A stretch of DNA of 64,000 nt from Typhlomys cinereus (lineage: Eukaryota; Chordata; Mammalia; Rodentia; Platacanthomyidae), in NCBI GenBank assembly GCA_023101885.1, contig JALPQD010000125.1, positions 1,637,501 through 1,701,500 on the forward strand. The letters run 5' to 3'. Each line of letters starts with the position of its first letter. Positions within the stretch are counted from its first letter, which is position 1. The translations under genes and the position numbers were made by a program. Below, in pieces: positions 60,106-64,000 of this stretch. The notes beneath the pieces were generated by a model, which had not been told where the DNA came from, ran no database searches, and worked only from the letters and a program-made list of their open reading frames with translations.

Positions 60106-61467
60106 AAAGATGGTATCATAAGAAAAATTATTCTTTTAATAATTATATTGCTTAAGCCCACGCTGGGACTTATAAAATGTTGGGGACACATATAGTTAAT
60201 TGTAAAATATGTTCCTTACTGAAATCAAAAGGAGCTCAATCTTTCTCTGTATATTAAAAAAATGCAGTCTCTGTTACAAGTATGTGGGCTCAGCCTCTTG
60301 GCTATCTGGTGTAGCATTATAGACTGGCTAGATTTGGAAACACTGAGAGAATATTTCTGTTAAGTGCCATTATCCTCAAGCAATGGGATAGGTTCTTGGA
60401 AAAAATGTCCTTCCTAAAAGTAAAGCTGTCACAGAAGTTTCAGTAGACGGGTCCAGATTCACTAAGCCAAGAGAGTTGTTTTTGTTCTCCATTCTGCTGA
60501 CTCCTTGCCTCACCTGATCTGCAGCTCTGGCCTGAGGCACCCAAGAAAGACGGTTTATGCTATAGAATTAAAACCAGAGACATAGGTTGGCGAAAAGTTT
60601 AATGAAGTTTTTCCCTTGTTCTGAAAGGTTGCCTAAAGTTAAACTCAGTGCTCGACAGAGGGAAAAAGCAATGGCAAACTTAAGGAGTAAACTAGGAAAA
60701 ACAGCAAAACTCCAGGTGTAGCTCCAGAATAGCTCCATTAGCAAATCAATGCTGGTTTTTCATTTAGATCAGAGAAATGGTGCTACATCCCTTTGGTCCC
60801 AAAAAGACTTATGTTGCTTTTTTTTCAGAACCCAAAAAGGAGGATAATTTAGATTGCTCTGTACAAAGAATCAGTTCACATTGTTTTGGACAGGTTTTAA
60901 AATATGATCTACAGTAGCCAGAGGAAAAAGGTCTCCTTGGCTTTTACACCTTGTAAACGTGTTCTTTTACTAACTCCTGCTTGCTTGTACCCACAGCAAG
61001 ACTGCTGAGCTTGTTTGGTTTATCTCATATGCCTTCCCAATTACAATGATCTGGTCCTTCTGTAGATTTTGGAGACTCAATTTGCCTGTGTTTTGTCTCT
61101 TTTAGACCAACCTTGAGGTAATAAAGCCATGCATCAAAGACCTCTAGACCAACCCAGCATTTCATAGATGAGAATGTCAGACTGCTCTTATTTCCTTCGC
61201 CCCGATTCAGCAGGAAGCAGCCAGATCGAATCATCGCCCTTTATCCCCAGAGCAGTCTGAATTCTCAAATAGGTTTATGGGAAAGTGAGGCAGGATTAGA
61301 GCAGCTATGCTGGGATGGGTCTCTCAAGGTCTTTGGAATTCTGAAGAGACATCCCCTACTGCTGGAATCGCCTGGAAGGAACACCCCTGCTGAAAAACTG
61401 ACTCCAATCCTCCCAGAAATTTACCATGAGAACTGTGACTAACGCTCCATGATTGGAGTGTGCCTAT
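60106..61467 (+). pseudogene. Interior of the retroviral RNA copy, right part; no intact viral gene
   Basis: This follows the RTN4 fragment and leads to the polypurine tract. 60106-60280 is AT-rich; the rest has mixed composition with no long plus-strand frame. No envelope or polymerase gene can be assigned. The small minus-strand frames (61025-61234, 61324-61599) are shadows. Confidence 0.6.
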
Positions 61468-61481
61468 AGAAAAGGGGGGAA
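61468..61481 (+). other. Polypurine tract
   Basis: AGAAAAGGGGGGAA directly precedes the TG that opens U3, the classical gammaretroviral plus-strand primer arrangement. Confidence 0.9.
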
Positions 61482-61993
61482 TGTTGGACCCTGAGACCCT
61501 CGCCCTAAAATTCACAAAGCAGGCTGGTTCAGGTCCACAGTATAGCCCTTGCTTGTAGTCATTCAGGCATCCATTGTTTATAGCCATCCAAGCATCCATT
61601 GTTAGTCATTGCTTAAAACTATGTACAGCCTTGAGCTTTTTACAGGTATTTCCCCACCCCTTAAGACCTCCAGCCCTTCAGTTCTGGAAAAGCAAGTTTT
61701 CACAAAGGGGAATTCCATCAATGAATGTCACCCAGAATGAACAGCCTGCGGTTAAGCAGGTGGACTGGAACGATCACCAAGAGCCAACTCCACCCGAGCT
61801 CTTGCCGACCAATGACTGTAAAGGTCATAGAAAATTCCTCAGCTAAGCAACCCCCCCTACCCCAAGACCCCTTAAAAACCCCTTGCCCGAGCTGCTTGGG
61901 GCTGCTTCAGTCTCTCCTGCGTGAGAGGTTGCTGGAGCCCCCCGGCGCATCGTTAAATAAAACCTCATGCTATTGCAGCGAGAAAAAAAAAAA
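61482..61993 (+). other. U3-R plus poly(A) at the 3' end of the retroviral RNA copy
   Basis: U3 (61482-61898) starts TGTTGGACCC and holds CCAAT at 61809-61813 and a TATA-like TTAAAAA at 61872-61878, about 27 bases before the R start (61899). R ends at 61982, with AATAAA at 61956-61961. An 11-A run replaces U5. The promoter spacing agrees with 55321 being the transcription start of the copied RNA. Confidence 0.92.
61872..61878 (+). promoter_or_regulatory. TATA-like box of the U3 promoter
   Basis: TTAAAAA lies 27 bases upstream of the R start, with CCAAT about 60 bases further upstream; any RNA started here would run through the short R into the flank. Confidence 0.6.
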
Positions 61994-62001
61994 GATACTC
62001 T

Positions 62002-62239
62002 GTAATGTTACATTTCTATGTATAATTTAGGAATTTTATTTCCTACACAATGTTTGTAAAGCTCCTTGTATTTCAAATCTTTATAAATAATGGAGAATTT
62101 ATTTTGAATATATATACACATATATATTAAAAAGAAAAAGACAAAAAATGTACTCATCTATCACTATTATGATCAGCTAATTTATCTCAAACATCACATG
62201 CATGAAATGCTTGTTAATAAGGGTAATTACAATGAGGAA
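62002..62239. other. Unique AT-rich spacer
   Basis: No feature recognised. Confidence 0.45.
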
Positions 62240-62515
62240 GTGTTGGAACTTTTGAGGGAGGGCCTAGTCATAGGTCATTTCATCATCAGGACATGCCTTT
62301 AATGAGAATTGTGAAAGTCTAATCTCTTCTTCTCTGGCTTTGGATCCTGATTCAGGAATGAGTGGTGGTTTGCTTTAATCATTCATTCCTGTCATGTTAT
62401 GCTTCTTCAGTTAAAGGTCCCAAATCAATCTTGAGTGAAGTCACAGTCAAAATAAATGTTTTCTCTTTATAAGCCTCAGAAATTTTGATGTAGTAGTGGA
62501 AAACTGACAAATGTG
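62240..62515 (+). mobile_element. MaLR-type LTR
   Basis: GGAACTTTTGAGGGAGGGCC, TAGTCATAGGTCATTTCATC, GGACATGCCTTTAATGAGAATTG, CTAATCTCTTCTTCTCTGGC, then CAAAATAAATGTTTTCTC, TTTATAAGCCTCAG and GTAGTGGAAAACTGAC follow the order of rodent MaLR LTRs, including the polyadenylation signal near the end. Confidence 0.75.
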
Positions 62516-63814
62516 AATAGCAACTTCATGTCAATCACTGTTTCAGGTACTGAAGTTACCTATTTATATCTCAAAATTATGTCCAAAAGACATAAAACTG
62601 AGCCTATGTGAATTACATTTATAATTTTATCAATTTTTCCATTTTTAAAAAACTTTCATTAAGAAAAAAAAACAAACATCTCAAACTCTTCACCATCACT
62701 GTAAGAAACAATTTGATCTTTCCTATATTTGGGCACGAAAACCCAAAGAATCAAATACACTCTATCATCTTTGCCAGGTTTCTTTTTCTTATACTTCACT
62801 TTTTAATCCACAGTAAATATTCAAAACAGTGCTCTCAAAATACATGCAAAATATGACCACCACTTACCATCTACAATCTACCAACAATTTTACAATACTG
62901 TCATCTTCCATTCTGAATTAGTACCTACTGTATTGACTCAGGGGCCTTATAATTTTACTATCTATTCACTCAGAATGAGTACTGTATTCAAATTGAGTCA
63001 CTGGTATTGCATGGAATTTCAAATAAAATACAATAAGCTCAAAAGGTTTTATATGGTTACCTTCCTACACTTGATGCCCTCTCCCTCAATTGGATCAGTC
63101 TAACTCTTAAATTCAAGATGGCACCAAAAGTTTCTTTTATGCCTGTACTTTGTTTTGTACCTATAATGGAGTTCTTCACTGAAAAACGTATTTAAAATTG
63201 CCATACACACATAAACCCTCACCACCAACAACACTGTTTGTACCCTCTCTTCCTGCTTTTACCATTTGATGTAAGATGTAGTTTATTGCAATTCATTTTG
63301 TTCTGGCCTATGTTTCTCACTAGAAAATAAGCCTCATGAAGGTAATGGTTTTATGCCATATTAAATATTTACTAAAGGAATGAAAGGTCAATAAAAAGAA
63401 CTCTGCTGTTGTGACCCCTTACTTTGGGATAAACAGAAGCAGATCATAAGCAATCACAAATAAATAATTGTTATTTGGTGTTTTCCTCCTAGAAAAAGAC
63501 AGACACCATCTTTGTTTGATTAACTTTAACTATTTGCAAGAGACCATTAAGATTAGGTCTGACGACCCTTGCCATTCCCTTTGAGAGAATGTGAGTGGGG
63601 GAAATCATTGAACTTTCCTGAGATTCTGATTGCTTCCTGAAGCACTTCCATCCCATCCATTCCTATGTAATTCTTCCTTAACTGCACAAGCCTTTGAGGC
63701 TTTTAGTTCTCTGTAGGAAGTTTCAGTGTATAAAGGGAAGTTAATTAAAGGTGGGACTAGTTTGCAGTCATAAGAAAGCCATCATCCATGCTTAAGTAAT
63801 CCCAAAGAACTCAT
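62516..63814. other. Unique AT-rich stretch, no gene
   Basis: No exon, RNA gene or repeat recognised. Confidence 0.45.
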
Positions 63815-64000
63815 AAGTTCAAGTGGCATGTTTTGAATGTAAGTCGCCTTTCACAGGAATTTTGAATATTTAGCTGGTGTATGTGTTCGGGAAGTTGGTA
63901 GCACATTTGGGAGGTGGAGCCTTGATGGTAAAAGGGACATCACAGCAGGTGGGTCTTGAGGTTTGGTAGCACAGCCCTGACTCCTTAGTTTGCTTTTGTC
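63815..64000 (+). mobile_element. Start of an LTR-like medium-reiteration repeat, cut by window end
   Basis: TTTTGAATGTAAGTCGCC, GTTCGGGAAGTTGGTAGCAC, TTTGGGAGGTGGAGCCTTG, GACATCACAGCAGGTGGGTC and CAGCCCTGACTCC are the opening blocks of a common rodent repeat, likely related to the one at 16980-17320. The rest lies outside the window. Confidence 0.55.

Larger units (their letters stand above)
55314..62001 (+). mobile_element. LINE-1-processed retroviral transcript (gammaretrovirus/VL30-like), full R-to-R plus poly(A)
   Basis: The element runs from the first base of R (55321) through U5, primer site, about 6 kb of interior, polypurine tract, U3 and R to an 11-A run (61983-61993) placed 21 bases after AATAAA. 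The short TSD ATACTCT flanks it (55314-55320 and 61995-62001). A provirus would start with U3 and end with U5; here both are missing at the expected places, exactly as in an RNA. LINE-1 machinery therefore probably copied the transcript. The two R copies differ at 5 of 84 positions. No long gag, pol or env frame is recognisable and the interior is often AT-rich, so the source looks like a non-autonomous, VL30-like element. It contains the RTN4 fragment described separately. Confidence 0.88.

Noticed and set aside
57000..61480. Assignment of gag, pol or env genes by position within the retroelement
   Set aside because: Position alone is not evidence, and no conserved blocks could be read with confidence.

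Overview
This window is nuclear DNA from a rodent and reads as a gene desert: I find no intact cellular protein-coding gene, no tRNA or rRNA gene and no CRISPR array. The rodent call rests on the repeats: ID-, B1- and B4-type SINEs, rodent LINE-1 3' ends with their purine-rich 3' UTR, MaLR-type LTRs, class II (IAP-like) solo LTRs and a gammaretrovirus/VL30-like element. The species cannot be fixed. The youngest repeat is a tRNA-derived SINE of about 200 bp plus a CA tract, ending in a GAATAAATAATAATAA-type tail. It is present in five long copies and one head-only copy. I do not recognise it from mouse or rat, so a mouse-related but non-murine lineage is plausible.

Layout. 1-1793 is the 3' end of a LINE-1 that enters from upstream, with the last 281 codons of ORF2 open. 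2.1-3.5 kb holds a head-only SINE, an older SINE split by a minus-strand LTR-like block, and an old L1 tail. 5.4-7.3 kb holds a MaLR LTR and a nested pair: an antisense SINE carrying a 486-bp solo LTR with a 6-bp target-site duplication (TSD). 12.9-14.9 kb is a 2-kb minus-strand retro-insertion of unidentified RNA, with an (AAAAC)n tail and clear TSDs. 15-25 kb is mostly unique AT-rich DNA with scattered repeats. 25.4-27.0 kb is a degenerate local triplication whose middle unit was later hit by a truncated L1. 27-55 kb alternates AT-rich unique sequence (some of it possibly conserved non-coding DNA) with SINEs, MIRs, MaLR and L1 fragments, including an inverted SINE pair at 39.0-39.8 kb and a class II LTR at 41.4 kb.

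The most interesting object is 55311-62001. It has the layout of a complete retroviral RNA, R-U5-primer site-interior-polypurine tract-U3-R-poly(A), rather than a provirus. It begins at the R cap site, ends in an A-run after the R polyadenylation site, and is flanked by a short TSD. This indicates that LINE-1 machinery copied the unspliced transcript of a gammaretrovirus-like element. Its interior has no recognisable long gag, pol or env frame, but carries in sense orientation an intron-less, truncated copy of reticulon-4 (RTN4, isoform-B-type exon junction) at about 59431-60105. The RTN4 piece is cut inside the coding region at its 5' end and near the stop codon at its 3' end, with no clear poly(A) tail of its own. 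Capture of a host mRNA by a retroelement, followed by LINE-1 processing of the chimeric RNA, is therefore a serious possibility; an RTN4 retrocopy landing inside the element is the competing explanation.
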